Source: an uncultured Succinivibrio sp. (GTDB lineage: Bacteria > Pseudomonadota > Gammaproteobacteria > Enterobacterales > Succinivibrionaceae). Taken from it: 64,000 bases of DNA. Positions 26,591 through 36,213 of this stretch are shown here, piece by piece. Each line of letters starts with the position of its first letter. Position 1 is the first letter of the stretch. The DNA is taken from contig CAKQDA010000002.1 of assembly GCA_934218695.1 (NCBI GenBank), positions 124,001 through 188,000 of the forward strand, read 5' to 3'. A program made the position numbers and the translations under genes. The notes under the pieces are model-generated. The model saw only the letters and a list, made by a program, of their open reading frames with translations. It was not told where the DNA came from and did no database searches.

Positions 26591-27790
26591 ATGCTAAAAC
26601 AAATTGCCTTAGGCTCAGTTAAGAGTCTGTCAAATCAAATACTGAACGGAAGGCTGATTTATATTCTTATTGGTTTGTGGATGATAGTAAGACTAACTGA
26701 GTATTCAACCATTATTGTTAGCAATCATTCTGCATTTCACTATCAGCTTAAGATCAATAAGATATTGTGCATTCTGTTTGTTCTGTTTTACTTATACAAA
26801 TGGATATTTGATTCAAAAGATAAATTGAATCTGATTTGCTGTCTTTTTTTTGTTGTCGTTTGTTGCTGTTTAAGGAAATTATCTTGTACAACTCTAGTTT
26901 TTGATCTGTTTTTCATTCCTCTGTTTCTGTGCCAGTTTTTGGATAAGAAAACATTCTATAAATACGTTCTGCTGTCGTTGTGCCTGTTCCTACTGATTAT
27001 TATTTCACTGTATTTCTTTGGTTTTACTCATGATTTAGCTAACTTTACAAGACAAACAGGGACAAGTCGATATGCCTTCGGCCTTAGGCATCCTAATAGT
27101 TTGGGGTTTTGTGCAGTATTGTTCTGCTTTTTTTACGTGCTGTTAAAAGAGAATATTAAATCTTATGACTTTTTACTTTTTATAGCGCTAGCTTATTTCT
27201 GTTATAAAGTTCCAAATTCAATGACATCTTCTGCACTTATTATTCTGCTGACCGTATGCGGAATATGCTTTAAGTTGTTTTTAGGAAAACCTCTAAGCAA
27301 AAGGCATAATCTGCTGATTCTTTTTTTGTATCTTTCTTTTGTGGCATTAGTTGTATTTTTTACCTATTACATCAGTTTTACAGAAACATTCAAGTCATAC
27401 CTGCTAAATATGCCTGGTTCCATATGGGCTCGATTTGAATTAGGCAGAAAAGGATATGAAATGTTTGGATTTACGCTCTTTGGCAAATTTTATGAATTTC
27501 ATAGTGTTATAAACGATATTATAAAAACAACTGGTCCTGTTTATGTGTGGTTAGTTCTGGACTGTGCCTATTTTTTCATTCCAATAGTTCATGGAGTTAT
27601 TGTTTTTCTTATTTTTCTGGCTATGCTTATATGGTCGCTTATCAGAGGAGTATTGAGTCATAAATACTTATATGCTCTGATTATCTTTATAGTAGTACTT
27701 TATGGAGTATCAGAAAACGTTATCTTTAGTGCTGTTATGATGCCTGTATTTGCATATACTTTTTTTAGCTCAGTCAAGGATAAATCTTAA
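26591..27790 (+). CDS. Wzy-like polysaccharide polymerase or O-antigen ligase family membrane protein
   Basis: About 399 aa from ATG 26591, which follows a GTGGAAA site. Around ten hydrophobic segments are visible, such as ILCILFVLFYLYKWIF, CCLFFVVVCCCL, YVLLSLCLFLLIIISLYFF and LYALIIFIVVLYGVS. The larger loop carries SRYAFGLRHPNSLGFCAVLF, whose GxRHPN pattern recalls O-antigen polymerase/ligase proteins. Such proteins join lipid-linked repeat units or attach chains to lipid A-core in the periplasm. Sequences of the group diverge strongly, so polymerase versus ligase is undecided. It is downstream of the rmlB terminator and probably has its own promoter. Confidence 0.65.
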   Translation: MLKQIALGSVKSLSNQILNGRLIYILIGLWMIVRLTEYSTIIVSNHSAFHYQLKINKILCILFVLFYLYKWIFDSKDKLNLICCLFFVVVCCCLRKLSCTTLVFDLFFIPLFLCQFLDKKTFYKYVLLSLCLFLLIIISLYFFGFTHDLANFTRQTGTSRYAFGLRHPNSLGFCAVLFCFFYVLLKENIKSYDFLLFIALAYFCYKVPNSMTSSALIILLTVCGICFKLFLGKPLSKRHNLLILFLYLSFVALVVFFTYYISFTETFKSYLLNMPGSIWARFELGRKGYEMFGFTLFGKFYEFHSVINDIIKTTGPVYVWLVLDCAYFFIPIVHGVIVFLIFLAMLIWSLIRGVLSHKYLYALIIFIVVLYGVSENVIFSAVMMPVFAYTFFSSVKDKS

Positions 27791-27798
27791 CTATTGTA

Positions 27799-27834
27799 TT
27801 AACCTTAAGATTTTTGTGTAAATCTTAAGGTTAA
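27799..27834 (+). terminator. 15-bp perfect hairpin after the Wzy-like gene
   Basis: TTAACCTTAAGATTT (27799-27813) is exactly complementary to 27820-27834 with a 6-nt loop. Only a weak T-rich stretch follows, but placement 9 bp after the stop suggests a terminator. Confidence 0.6.
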
Positions 27835-28000
27835 ACAAATATTTTCATGAAAGTTATTCTTTCTCTTCTAATATTAAGAATCGCAGTCAAGCAAATTCTA
27901 AGTTGTTGCATACTAAGTTCAGATATTAAAGATATGTCACAACACCATCATTTATAAAGTAATTTTATTCTAAAATAGAAATAAAGTTGATCTTTTAAGT

Positions 28001-28045
28001 TTACAATCTTCTCAGATCTGTATTAATCTGAGATTGCGCTTTTTC
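28001..28045 (+). terminator. possible second terminator
   Basis: CTCAGAT (28011-28017) pairs with ATCTGAG (28026-28032), extended by CAAT/ATTG outside a bulge, then CGCTTTTTCT. No coding sequence is seen in the rest of 27835-28373, so this could end a short unannotated transcript or act as a second terminator. Confidence 0.4.
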
Positions 28046-28373
28046 TATGCAGTGAACTCAAATATGAGATTGTCATTTAATTATTTCTGCTTAATTTTCT
28101 ATATTAAAAGTCATTCGTTACTTGTTTGAATGATTGATAGTTCAAAGTTATATAAAATCAGTATCATCGTTATGCAGATTTTGTACATGTTCAAAAAGTA
28201 GAAAATCTCGGCATTGAAATTGCATAATACGACTACATATACAATGTTACCTATATCGGCAATAAACTGATTTACAGGCAATCTGTTTTTCAACCCAGAG
28301 CAATTGTCTGTTGTCTGTTTGCAGTAAATAATGGCGACTGCATCAGATGTTAAAGATATTTAGAGATTTGTTT

Positions 28374-29333
28374 ATGAAGAAACTTACAGTTTTAAAAATA
28401 ATTATGGCATTGTCTGTATCGATATTTACAGTGTCATCACATGCTCAGATAAGATATCAGGCTTCTATAGATCCTTCTTCTAAAAAACTGTGGTCAAACA
28501 ATGGTGACAGGTTAAGCTGTTCTCTTATTTTTGACATACCAGAATATGGTTTTGCCAAATTTATGACATATTCAGGCAGAACCCTGCGTTCTAACATGAC
28601 TATTCACCCAAGATTGGGTATCGGTCAGTCAAGTTTCATGCGATTTATTGCAACAAAACCTGAGTGGCACACATCAGGTGCCGAAAGACGTTTAGGACGA
28701 ATTCAGATTTATCCTGGATTTAATCCTTATGTCGGTCCAACATTATCCTGGAAAATTCTGTCTGAACTGTCTCACGGCAATCAGATACTGATGCCGTATA
28801 CAGACACAAAGCTTGCTGCAGGGCAGAACATTATCCCGGCAATAAGTCCATTAGGATTTAAGTCTGCATATCATAAGTATCTTGCATGTCAGGAGAATTT
28901 AATCAGAGTTAATTTTAATGATGTAAGAATGACTCCTCTGGTATTTAAAGTCAAATCTCAAGAGCTGACCGCTAAATCTCAGCAGATTTTAAATGAACAG
29001 CTCGAGTATATAAAGCTTGATAAGTCAATTAACAAGGTAACTATAAGAGCATATGCCTACGATATGGAAAAGAATGCTGATAATATTACGTTAGCAAAAG
29101 ACAGAGGTGAGACTATTAAAAAAGCTTATCTTAATGCAGGGATAAAGGAAGATGATATTACTATAGTGCCTTTTAATGCGTTAACGCTGAATACAAAAGA
29201 AGATAATCCTCTTGCAGATGATTCTGTTACCTCAAGAAACGCACTCATCACTCTTGATAGAGACAATGCTCTTATCAATAAAGATCTTGAAGTTGATGCT
29301 CCTGACGTGGGGGCTGATTCTGGTGGGTATTAG
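28374..29333 (+). CDS. motY: MotY-like flagellar motor/OmpA-domain protein
   Basis: About 319 aa from ATG 28374; an ATG nine codons upstream is also possible. A signal peptide (MKKLTVLKIIMALSVSIFTV...SHA) precedes a MotY-like N-terminal domain containing RLSCSLIFDIPEYGFAKF. The C-terminal OmpA-like peptidoglycan-binding domain (about residues 190-300) has TAKSQQILNEQLEYIKLD, VTIRAYAYDME and AKDRGETIKKAYLNAGI. MotY forms the T-ring of sodium-driven polar flagellar motors in Vibrio and relatives. The OmpA part is clear; the MotY call rests on the RLSCSL...IPEYG pattern. Flagellin and chemoreceptor genes elsewhere in the window agree with motility. Confidence 0.7.
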   Translation: MKKLTVLKIIMALSVSIFTVSSHAQIRYQASIDPSSKKLWSNNGDRLSCSLIFDIPEYGFAKFMTYSGRTLRSNMTIHPRLGIGQSSFMRFIATKPEWHTSGAERRLGRIQIYPGFNPYVGPTLSWKILSELSHGNQILMPYTDTKLAAGQNIIPAISPLGFKSAYHKYLACQENLIRVNFNDVRMTPLVFKVKSQELTAKSQQILNEQLEYIKLDKSINKVTIRAYAYDMEKNADNITLAKDRGETIKKAYLNAGIKEDDITIVPFNALTLNTKEDNPLADDSVTSRNALITLDRDNALINKDLEVDAPDVGADSGGY

Positions 29334-29486
29334 TTCAAGTCAGGTATAGATCTGGTAAAGTGAGTTGCATAAAGAACATCGACAGATACAAACATTTAGT
29401 TTAAGGCAGATTTTTTTAATACCGTTTGGCAAATCCTGTATAAACATAATTCATATGTATTCAGGTAACAACAGATTTTGATAAAG

Positions 29487-31070
29487 ATGAACAAAAAAGC
29501 AAATGAAACAAAAATAAGCCCTGTAAAAAGGATAAAAGCCTTTTTGTCAGAACATAGAGCACCTTTTATTGGAAGTGCTCTTATCATGATGTTTGTCTTG
29601 GGCTTGTATCTTATAATCTCGGGCTATATAGAGTATGCCAATGCCAATAAGGAATCATATGTTGTAGCTGGAGTAAAATCCATGCAGGAAGGCAACTTCC
29701 ATAAGGCTCAGACATATTTTCTGCAGGCAGGTCAAAATGGAGCCTCCGAAGCTTATCCGTATCTGGCATGGATAAGTGCAAAGTCGGGTAATTTTTCAAA
29801 AGCTCTTGAGTATGCACGTGAATGTACAAAATCAGATAATACCCACGGTGAATACGAGCTTATGGGATACCTGGCTTTACTGGGGTATGGCAATGCTCAG
29901 GGGGCAGGATCTGCCATTTATTACTTTAATGAAGCTCTGAAAGATTATTCAGAAGACTATTTAAAAACACATGATCCTCTGCTGAGAATGTGTGAATACG
30001 GCATTGGCCTTTGCATGAACACTCAGGACTACATCAGAATGGTTGATGAGGCTTCAAATCATGGTTCTAAGGAAGCGCTGTTATATAGAGGAGATATCGA
30101 CTTTTTAGGTGAAGAAAATGATGTTTCTCCTGTAAGTGCGGCAAAGTCGTGGGAAAAGGCTAAAAGTCTAGGAATTCTGCCAGCGTACAGCAGACTGGCA
30201 GGTCTTTACTGGCATGGATATGGAGTCTCAAGGGATTTTGAAAAAGGCTTAAAACTTTACAGTGAAGGCGCAGAACGTGGTGATCCTGTAGCCAGCTATT
30301 CGCTTGGTCTTATTGATTTTAGAAAAAGCTCAAGTTTGTATAGTGAGGGCTTAAGACATATGAAGAATGCTGCCAAAAAAAATTACGGGCCGGCTCTGAC
30401 AGCTGTAGGTGTACTGGCTTTATCTCAGGACAGAAATAACCAGAAGATTATTTATGCATCAGCAGATATCTTTAAACAGGCATATGACTGTGGAGACTCA
30501 ACAGGCGGTATTCTGTATTCTCTTATGCTGATGAACGGTGAAGGCGTGGTAGCTGATGAGACAGCTGCTTATTCTATTCTTTATGATTTAAAAAACAGAT
30601 CGGTAACTTCAGTAAATTCATTATTACGCTATTTTACCTATACAAAGGATGTGGATACTAAAAAACTGTTTAATCAGGCTCTGATGATTTGCAGAGGTAT
30701 TTATTTAGGAGAGGTTAATTTCAGTGAAGGAGCTCCAGAAGCAGTAAAATACCTTGAATCTAAAAAAGATAATACACTTTCATACTATAAGTCGCAAAAA
30801 GAAGATAAACATAGATTTGATCCAGCATATATCCAGTCTTTAGGTTTAAATTTTGTTGAAAAATTTGATAAAAGTGAAGATATAACCGTCGATGGTGAGC
30901 CCTTGCTATATCCTGAGCTTTACAGGATCCTTGAAATTTACAACCCTACAACCGGAGCTAGAGCATTTATGCCTCAGATGATCATGAAGATAGACGCATC
31001 TCTGCCTAAACTTCCAAAATACTATGACAGATTCAATCTTGACCTTGAGGAAATAGAGGAAAAACTTTAG
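29487..31070 (+). CDS. membrane-anchored Sel1/TPR-repeat protein
   Basis: About 527 aa. A basic N terminus precedes one membrane helix (about 28-48: APFIGSALIMMFVLGLYLII), leaving most of the protein in the periplasm. Helical repeats follow: AQTYFLQAGQNGASEAYPYL, and Sel1-type units such as ILPAYSRLAGLYWHGYGVSR, EKGLKLYSEGAERGDPVASY and GILYSLMLMNGEGVVADETA. Sel1 repeats mediate protein contacts. TTG 29478 is an alternative start. It follows motY in the same direction, 150 bp away, so a shared role in the cell envelope or motor is possible but not shown. Confidence 0.7.
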   Translation: MNKKANETKISPVKRIKAFLSEHRAPFIGSALIMMFVLGLYLIISGYIEYANANKESYVVAGVKSMQEGNFHKAQTYFLQAGQNGASEAYPYLAWISAKSGNFSKALEYARECTKSDNTHGEYELMGYLALLGYGNAQGAGSAIYYFNEALKDYSEDYLKTHDPLLRMCEYGIGLCMNTQDYIRMVDEASNHGSKEALLYRGDIDFLGEENDVSPVSAAKSWEKAKSLGILPAYSRLAGLYWHGYGVSRDFEKGLKLYSEGAERGDPVASYSLGLIDFRKSSSLYSEGLRHMKNAAKKNYGPALTAVGVLALSQDRNNQKIIYASADIFKQAYDCGDSTGGILYSLMLMNGEGVVADETAAYSILYDLKNRSVTSVNSLLRYFTYTKDVDTKKLFNQALMICRGIYLGEVNFSEGAPEAVKYLESKKDNTLSYYKSQKEDKHRFDPAYIQSLGLNFVEKFDKSEDITVDGEPLLYPELYRILEIYNPTTGARAFMPQMIMKIDASLPKLPKYYDRFNLDLEEIEEKL

Positions 31071-31285
31071 GTATTGAGCTTTTTACCTTCAATTTTTACT
31101 GAATAGTATTTATTGTGTGGTGAGTTTGGACATCTGTTTGCAGATATAATATTCGCTGGTATATAAATAATAGACTCAAGACTGGTAATTAGTTGCTGTA
31201 CATTGAGATTTGTTTTTTGCAATAGTCCATTCAGCATGAATAATCAGTTACTGTGTGATTTTTTATGATTTGTCAGTTGTAAACT

Positions 31286-33121
31286 ATGCCTGATATTAAA
31301 TTTGATTATAAAAGCTTTTTAAAGACAGTTCCAAATCGGCCAGGTTCATACAGGATGTATTCTGATGATGAAACAGTTATCTATGTCGGTAAGGCTAAAG
31401 ATCTTAAGAAACGTTTGTCATCATATTTTCTAAAAGAAGTTAACTTTAAAACCAATGCCTTAATTCATCATATTCATCATATAGAATTTACTGTTACCTT
31501 TTCTGAAGCTGAAGCTTTGATTTTAGAGAATAATTTAATTAAAAAGTATCAGCCTCATTATAATATTCTCCTGCGTGATGATAAGTCATATCCTTATCTA
31601 GTACTTTCTAAGTCAAAGCATCCCAGACTTTTTTACTACCGCGGTGCCAAAAAGATAGATTGTGAGTATTTTGGTCCGTATCCTGACGTTAGTGCTGCTA
31701 AAGACAGTTTAAAGCTTTTACAGAATCTTTTTCCTATACGTCAGTGTGCTGATACTGTTTATGCTCATCGTTCACGTCCATGCCTGATGGCTCAGATTGG
31801 TAAGTGTCTTGCTCCATGTGTACCAATGAGTGAAAACGCCTATAAGAATTACATGGAACAGGTTAATTACATCAGAATGTTCCTTAAGGGGCAGAATCAG
31901 GATGTTTTAAATGATCTGACACGGAGAATGGAAGAGGCATCTGAAAAGTTAGAATTTGAGGAAGCCGCAAAATTTAGAGATCAGCTCCTTTCCCTAAGAC
32001 GTGTTCAGGAGTCTCAGTCTGTATCAGGTGATTTAATGTTTGATATGGATGTAATTGCTCATGAATGCGCTCAGGAGCTCTGCTGCTGCCATGTGCTGTT
32101 TATACGCAAAGGCAGAATTATTGGTACCAGATCATACTTTACCAAATTATCTGATATTGAAGATGATGATCCACTATCAGCTTTTGTTACGCAATTTTAT
32201 TTATCTGAGAGTAGAGCTTCAATGTACCCAAAAGAAATTATTACAGATGGTACTATTGAAGATCCTGAGATTTTTACTGAGGCTGTAAAAAAGCTGTGTT
32301 CAAAGGAAATTCACATCCTTTCATCGGTAAGATCTGAAAGAGCAAAATACCTCAAGCTTGCTAAAGAAAATGCAAAGGCCAGTCTACAGGCAAAATTAGC
32401 TGATAAGACAACAGCTAAAAAGAGAATTGAATCTTTAGAGTCAGTTTTACATATCTCCGGTGTAAATCATATGGAGTGTTACGATATCTCGCATACTCAG
32501 GGTGAACTTACAGTAGCTTCATGTGTGTCTTTTAACAGAGAAGGTCCTGACAGTGCAAACTATAGGCGCTTTAATATAGACGGGATCACACCAGGTGACG
32601 ATTTTGCAGCAATGCATCAGGTATTAACCCGTCGCTTTAAAGATCCTGATGAAGGGATTATTCCTGAGATAGTTTTTATCGATGGTGGTAAGGGGCAGTT
32701 AAAACAGGCTGAAGAGGTTATTTCTGATATCTTCAGCAGGTTTAAGGTTGCACCTCCTCTGATAGTTGCAGTTGCAAAAGGGGAAGGCCGAAAAGAAGGT
32801 CTGGAAACGCTTATACGTGGTTATACAAGAGAAGAGTATCATTTAACTTTAGATGATCCTGCTCTGCAGCTGGTACTGCATATTCGTGATGAGTCACACA
32901 GATTTGCTATAACAGGGCACAGAAACAGAAGACAGAAGGCAAGAACACACAGTGTGCTTGAGAATATTGAAGGAATAGGTCCAAAAAGACGTCAGGCCCT
33001 GTTAAAGCATTTAGGTGGTATCAGAGAAGTTATGAATGCCAGTGTGGAGGAATTAAAAAAAGTGCCTGGAATATCAGCGCAGATGGCAGAAGATATCTAC
33101 GATACCATTCACAGTTTGTAA
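31286..33121 (+). CDS. uvrC: excinuclease ABC subunit C
   Basis: A 611-aa protein with the full UvrC layout. The GIY-YIG nuclease comes first (residues ~14-95: PNRPGSYRMYSDDETVIYVG, KAKDLKKRLSSYF), then a Cys cluster region (FPIRQCADTVY, RPCLMAQIGKCLAPC). A UVR motif (LEFEEAAKFRDQLLSLR) binds UvrB. The RNase H-like C-terminal nuclease has MECYDISHTQGE and FIDGGKGQLKQAEEV, and tandem HhH motifs (IGPKRRQALLKHLGG, VPGISAQMAEDIY) end it. It makes both incisions in nucleotide excision repair. Length is standard. No partner genes are adjacent. Confidence 0.95.
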   Translation: MPDIKFDYKSFLKTVPNRPGSYRMYSDDETVIYVGKAKDLKKRLSSYFLKEVNFKTNALIHHIHHIEFTVTFSEAEALILENNLIKKYQPHYNILLRDDKSYPYLVLSKSKHPRLFYYRGAKKIDCEYFGPYPDVSAAKDSLKLLQNLFPIRQCADTVYAHRSRPCLMAQIGKCLAPCVPMSENAYKNYMEQVNYIRMFLKGQNQDVLNDLTRRMEEASEKLEFEEAAKFRDQLLSLRRVQESQSVSGDLMFDMDVIAHECAQELCCCHVLFIRKGRIIGTRSYFTKLSDIEDDDPLSAFVTQFYLSESRASMYPKEIITDGTIEDPEIFTEAVKKLCSKEIHILSSVRSERAKYLKLAKENAKASLQAKLADKTTAKKRIESLESVLHISGVNHMECYDISHTQGELTVASCVSFNREGPDSANYRRFNIDGITPGDDFAAMHQVLTRRFKDPDEGIIPEIVFIDGGKGQLKQAEEVISDIFSRFKVAPPLIVAVAKGEGRKEGLETLIRGYTREEYHLTLDDPALQLVLHIRDESHRFAITGHRNRRQKARTHSVLENIEGIGPKRRQALLKHLGGIREVMNASVEELKKVPGISAQMAEDIYDTIHSL

Positions 33122-33159
33122 ATCAGTGTTTAAATTTAAGGCATTTAAATTTGTAAAAG

Positions 33160-33224
33160 TAACATGATAATACTCACGTTACCATCATCTCTGTCTTATA
33201 GAGATAATTACTGAAATCATGTTA
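33160..33224. other. branched hairpin between uvrC and the chemoreceptor gene
   Basis: TAACATGAT (33160-33168) pairs with ATCATGTTA (33216-33224), and a second perfect stem ATCTCT/AGAGAT lies inside. Placed 39 bp after uvrC, it may act in termination or mRNA end protection. Confidence 0.4.
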
Positions 33225-33261
33225 ATAAAAGTCAGCCCTCATTTTCTGTAATTCAACAAAA

Positions 33262-33295
33262 CAAAAAAAACAGGCAACGCTTAATGGTTGCCTGT
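33262..33295 (-). terminator. Rho-independent terminator of the chemoreceptor gene
   Basis: On the minus strand ACAGGCAAC (33295-33287) pairs with GTTGCCTGT (33278-33270), followed directly by a run of eight or more U. Confidence 0.9.
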
Positions 33296-33317
33296 CAGCT
33301 GAATTGGTAACAAAAAT

Positions 33318-34937
33318 TTAAATCTTGATCCTGTTTAAACTCTCCTCTAGATCCTGCAACAGGGACAAAGAACGCTTAACTTCGTCTTTTGCGTCAGAAC
33401 AGTTTTTTGATAGAGACTGTGAAGAGTGTGTAATATCCTGCATATTGCCAGAAATTTCAGATGTAGCTGTAGTCTGCTGTTCAGCTGCAGTTGCAATCTG
33501 TGTGATCTGAGCATTTACAGAACTTACCTGCTCTGTAATGTTGTTCAGAAGCTCTTCAATAGTGCTAGTTTCAACAGCCAGTCCATCCATATTCTTTACA
33601 GAAGACTGCATTGATTCATTTGCTGTATTAGCGTTAGACTGGATCTGGGTTACCATCTTGGTAATTTCCTGAGTTGATGTTGAAGTTCTTGATGCAAGGG
33701 CACGAACTTCATCTGCAACGACAGCGAATCCTTTACCGTACTCACCGGCACGGGCAGCTTCAATGGCGGCATTAAGAGCAAGCAGATTGGTCTGAGAAGC
33801 AATGTCATCAATTGTCTGAACAATAGTGCCAATCTTCTGGGCCTGATCAACTAAAGACTGTACATATTCAGCATCCTGTTTTGATTTAACCACCTGATTC
33901 TGAATTCCTTCGATTGTAAGCTGAACCTTGTGAACACCCTGCTGAGTAGTATCATTTGACTGACTTGAATTTGCAGCTGCAGATTCGCAGTTTTTAGCAA
34001 TGTCAGATGTAGTGGAAACCATTTCGTCAGCAGCAGCTGCAACGGTAATTGAACGGTTCTGAGCCTCATGAGCAATATCATTCATATCAGAAGTAACCGC
34101 ATCAATTTTGTTGAACGTCTGGATAACATTATCTGTTGCAGACTTAATTACCTTAACCTTGTTCTGCCAGTCTAAACGCATCGTTTCCAATGAGTCTAAT
34201 AACTTACCAAATTCATCTGTACGACCTCTGTTCTCAACAGTCTGTGTTAAGTCACCACGAGACATCACGGAAGCATGTGACACAGCATAGTGTAGAACAC
34301 CGATGAAAGCTTTAGGCAGTTTGTAAGCAATTACAGCTGAGAAAATTACAGCGATTAATGTGACAACAAGAATAATTACGATTGGTGTAATGTCGGTCAT
34401 TGAAGTAACGTTGTGGTCAACTCTGTCAAGATAAAGGCTGACTAAACGGTTAATTTCGGAAATCGATTCATTTAAAACAGGGAACAGTTCGTTATTGTAA
34501 GTGTTTCTTACGTCAACAGAGTAGCCTCTGTCTACCATGTGTTCCATCTTGTTTTTATAAATATCAACAGCAGAATTGATGAAACCTTTGAGTTTCTCAA
34601 AATCAGCGGCATCTGTAGGATCTAGCAGAGTGATATTCTGCATTGAAGAAACCAATTTTGAAATATCCTCATCAGCCTTTGCCGCAGTCTCTTCATTGTA
34701 TGTGGACACGTTGTTTGTAAACATGGTCATATCATCACGAAAAGTATTAACATTATTTGAGATCTGAACAATCTTGCTGTAATGCTCTTCAATAACTTCT
34801 TTTGCAAAGTTTGCAACAGAGCGAGAGTTGGTGATACTTGTAATTGAAATAATAGCAATTACGAGGGAAAGAAAAATTACAGCAGCAAAAGCAGCTGCAA
34901 GTTTAGCTTTTACGCCTAAAGATTGAAATATATTCAT
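33318..34937 (-). CDS. methyl-accepting chemotaxis protein
   Basis: About 539 aa from ATG 34937 (GTG 34946 possible). It has an N-terminal TM helix ([20 protein letters not shown]), a ~155-residue four-helix-type periplasmic sensor, TM2 ([20 protein letters not shown]) and a HAMP linker. A long signalling coiled coil follows with the conserved hairpin tip [20 protein letters not shown] and [18 protein letters not shown]. It passes ligand signals to CheA/CheW. No C-terminal CheR-binding pentapeptide is seen. A FliA promoter lies upstream and a strong terminator downstream, so it is a single-gene unit expressed with the flagellar class III genes. Confidence 0.92.
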   Translation of the reverse strand: MNIFQSLGVKAKLAAAFAAVIFLSLVIAIISITSITNSRSVANFAKEVIEEHYSKIVQISNNVNTFRDDMTMFTNNVSTYNEETAAKADEDISKLVSSMQNITLLDPTDAADFEKLKGFINSAVDIYKNKMEHMVDRGYSVDVRNTYNNELFPVLNESISEINRLVSLYLDRVDHNVTSMTDITPIVIILVVTLIAVIFSAVIAYKLPKAFIGVLHYAVSHASVMSRGDLTQTVENRGRTDEFGKLLDSLETMRLDWQNKVKVIKSATDNVIQTFNKIDAVTSDMNDIAHEAQNRSITVAAAADEMVSTTSDIAKNCESAAANSSQSNDTTQQGVHKVQLTIEGIQNQVVKSKQDAEYVQSLVDQAQKIGTIVQTIDDIASQTNLLALNAAIEAARAGEYGKGFAVVADEVRALASRTSTSTQEITKMVTQIQSNANTANESMQSSVKNMDGLAVETSTIEELLNNITEQVSSVNAQITQIATAAEQQTTATSEISGNMQDITHSSQSLSKNCSDAKDEVKRSLSLLQDLEESLNRIKI

Positions 34938-34976
34938 AGCTGTCACTTATTTTCAAAATTTACCTACAATAACCTT

Positions 34977-35003
34977 ATATCAGCAAAATAAAGAAAAACT
35001 TTA
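34977..35003 (-). promoter_or_regulatory. FliA (sigma-28) promoter of the chemoreceptor gene
   Basis: Read on the minus strand: TAAAGTTT, exactly 11 bases, then GCTGATAT, against the enterobacterial consensus TAAAGTTT-N11-GCCGATAA. It starts 40 bp before ATG 34937. The rest of the 35004-35292 gap shows no gene. Confidence 0.8.
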
Positions 35004-35292
35004 ACTAATAATTCAAACTGCTGATAAAGATCTTTTTAAATTCATGCGATTAAGACACTGAATTTTGGAGATACAAATCTTAGCGACAGTTATTATTTTA
35101 TTAAAATTTTTCCTTACATAACTAAAACGGTTACATTAAGATTATAGCCAAGAAAATGTAAAATGATACACTTACATATTGAAGTTTATGATATTTTTTT
35201 TTGAATTTATTAAATCTACAACAATAATCACAATTCTATTGGCAAAACCGCAGAGTTCTGTAAAGTATATTAACTGATATTATATATGATTT

Positions 35293-35318
35293 AAAACACG
35301 TTCATCGGAATGTGTTTT
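35293..35318 (-). terminator. hairpin downstream of the glycosyltransferase pair
   Basis: AAAACAC/GTGTTTT with an inner TTC/GAA and a four-base loop; lies about 90 bp past the stop of the gene at 35407 on the minus strand. Confidence 0.5.
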
Positions 35319-35406
35319 GTGTCACACGGTCTATTTAAAAACAGAAAACAATCAGCTTTATAAGCTTAAGAAATCCGTTGATCCCAAGATTGGACTTTGC
35401 CTTTAC

Positions 35407-36213
35407 TTAAAGTCTGGAAATACCGTTCTGTGCTTTTACTACATCTGAATTTAACCGGTCCTGTAGCACTTTTAAATTTTCCTTTTCATGACTTCTGTCA
35501 TTTTCATGATGAAAAAGGTGTAAAACACCGGTTGCATAGCGCCCAGATTTTATAGACAATCCTGCGTGGACCAGTCTTATAGCAAGGTCAGAATCTTCAT
35601 AGCCCCAGCCTTTAAAATCACTGTCGCAACCGTCTACCTTAAAGTAATCTTCTTTAAACAGTGCAAAGTTGCATCCACGGGCTTTCTTCCATTTGTTTTT
35701 TAAATTTCTCATTTTCTGAAAATAGGGAAGAACAAACAGAGGATGCAATCGGTTGATGCCGTGGTCCATAAAAATATGTATCCATTTAAAAAATGAGTAG
35801 GAAAATATTGGTTCCTGTTTGTCAAGAACATACTTTGTGAAAGACTGTGACAGGAGAATTCTGTTGCCTGCAACTAAAAAATTCTTTTGAGCGAGTTTTC
35901 TGTGGCATGAAATAAATGACGGTCTTGGAACACAGTCACCATCTAAAAAGACAAGGTATTCACCTTTAGCTTTTTTAGCTGCAAGATTTCTGATCCTGGC
36001 CAGTCTGAAACCTTCGTCTTTCTGGTAAACATAGGTGATAGGATAACTGCAGTCAATCATTTTCTGATGAACCACTTTTTTTGTGTCTTCCTTTGAGCCA
36101 TCATCAGCTACTATTACTTCAAATTCACGGTCTGACTGCATATCAAAAGCACTTAAAATTAATTTTAAGGCATCTGGTCTGTTATATGTAGAGATAATGA
36201 CAGAAATTAACAT
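35407..36213 (-). CDS. GT2 glycosyltransferase with galactosyltransferase-type C-terminal region
   Basis: A 268-aa enzyme: LISVIISTYNRPDALKLIL, EVIVADDGSKEDTKKV, EGFRLARIRNLAAKKAKG, and the DxD motif in EYLVFLDGDCVPRPSF. The later RGCNFALFKEDYFKVDG and GWGYEDSDLAIRLVHAG motifs are those of the Glyco_transf_7C-type region. The ATG overlaps the TGA of the upstream gene (TGATG), and an AAGGGAAG site precedes it, so translation is coupled. With its partner it probably works on LPS core or capsule sugars. The donor sugar is unknown. Confidence 0.8.
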   Translation of the reverse strand: MLISVIISTYNRPDALKLILSAFDMQSDREFEVIVADDGSKEDTKKVVHQKMIDCSYPITYVYQKDEGFRLARIRNLAAKKAKGEYLVFLDGDCVPRPSFISCHRKLAQKNFLVAGNRILLSQSFTKYVLDKQEPIFSYSFFKWIHIFMDHGINRLHPLFVLPYFQKMRNLKNKWKKARGCNFALFKEDYFKVDGCDSDFKGWGYEDSDLAIRLVHAGLSIKSGRYATGVLHLFHHENDRSHEKENLKVLQDRLNSDVVKAQNGISRL

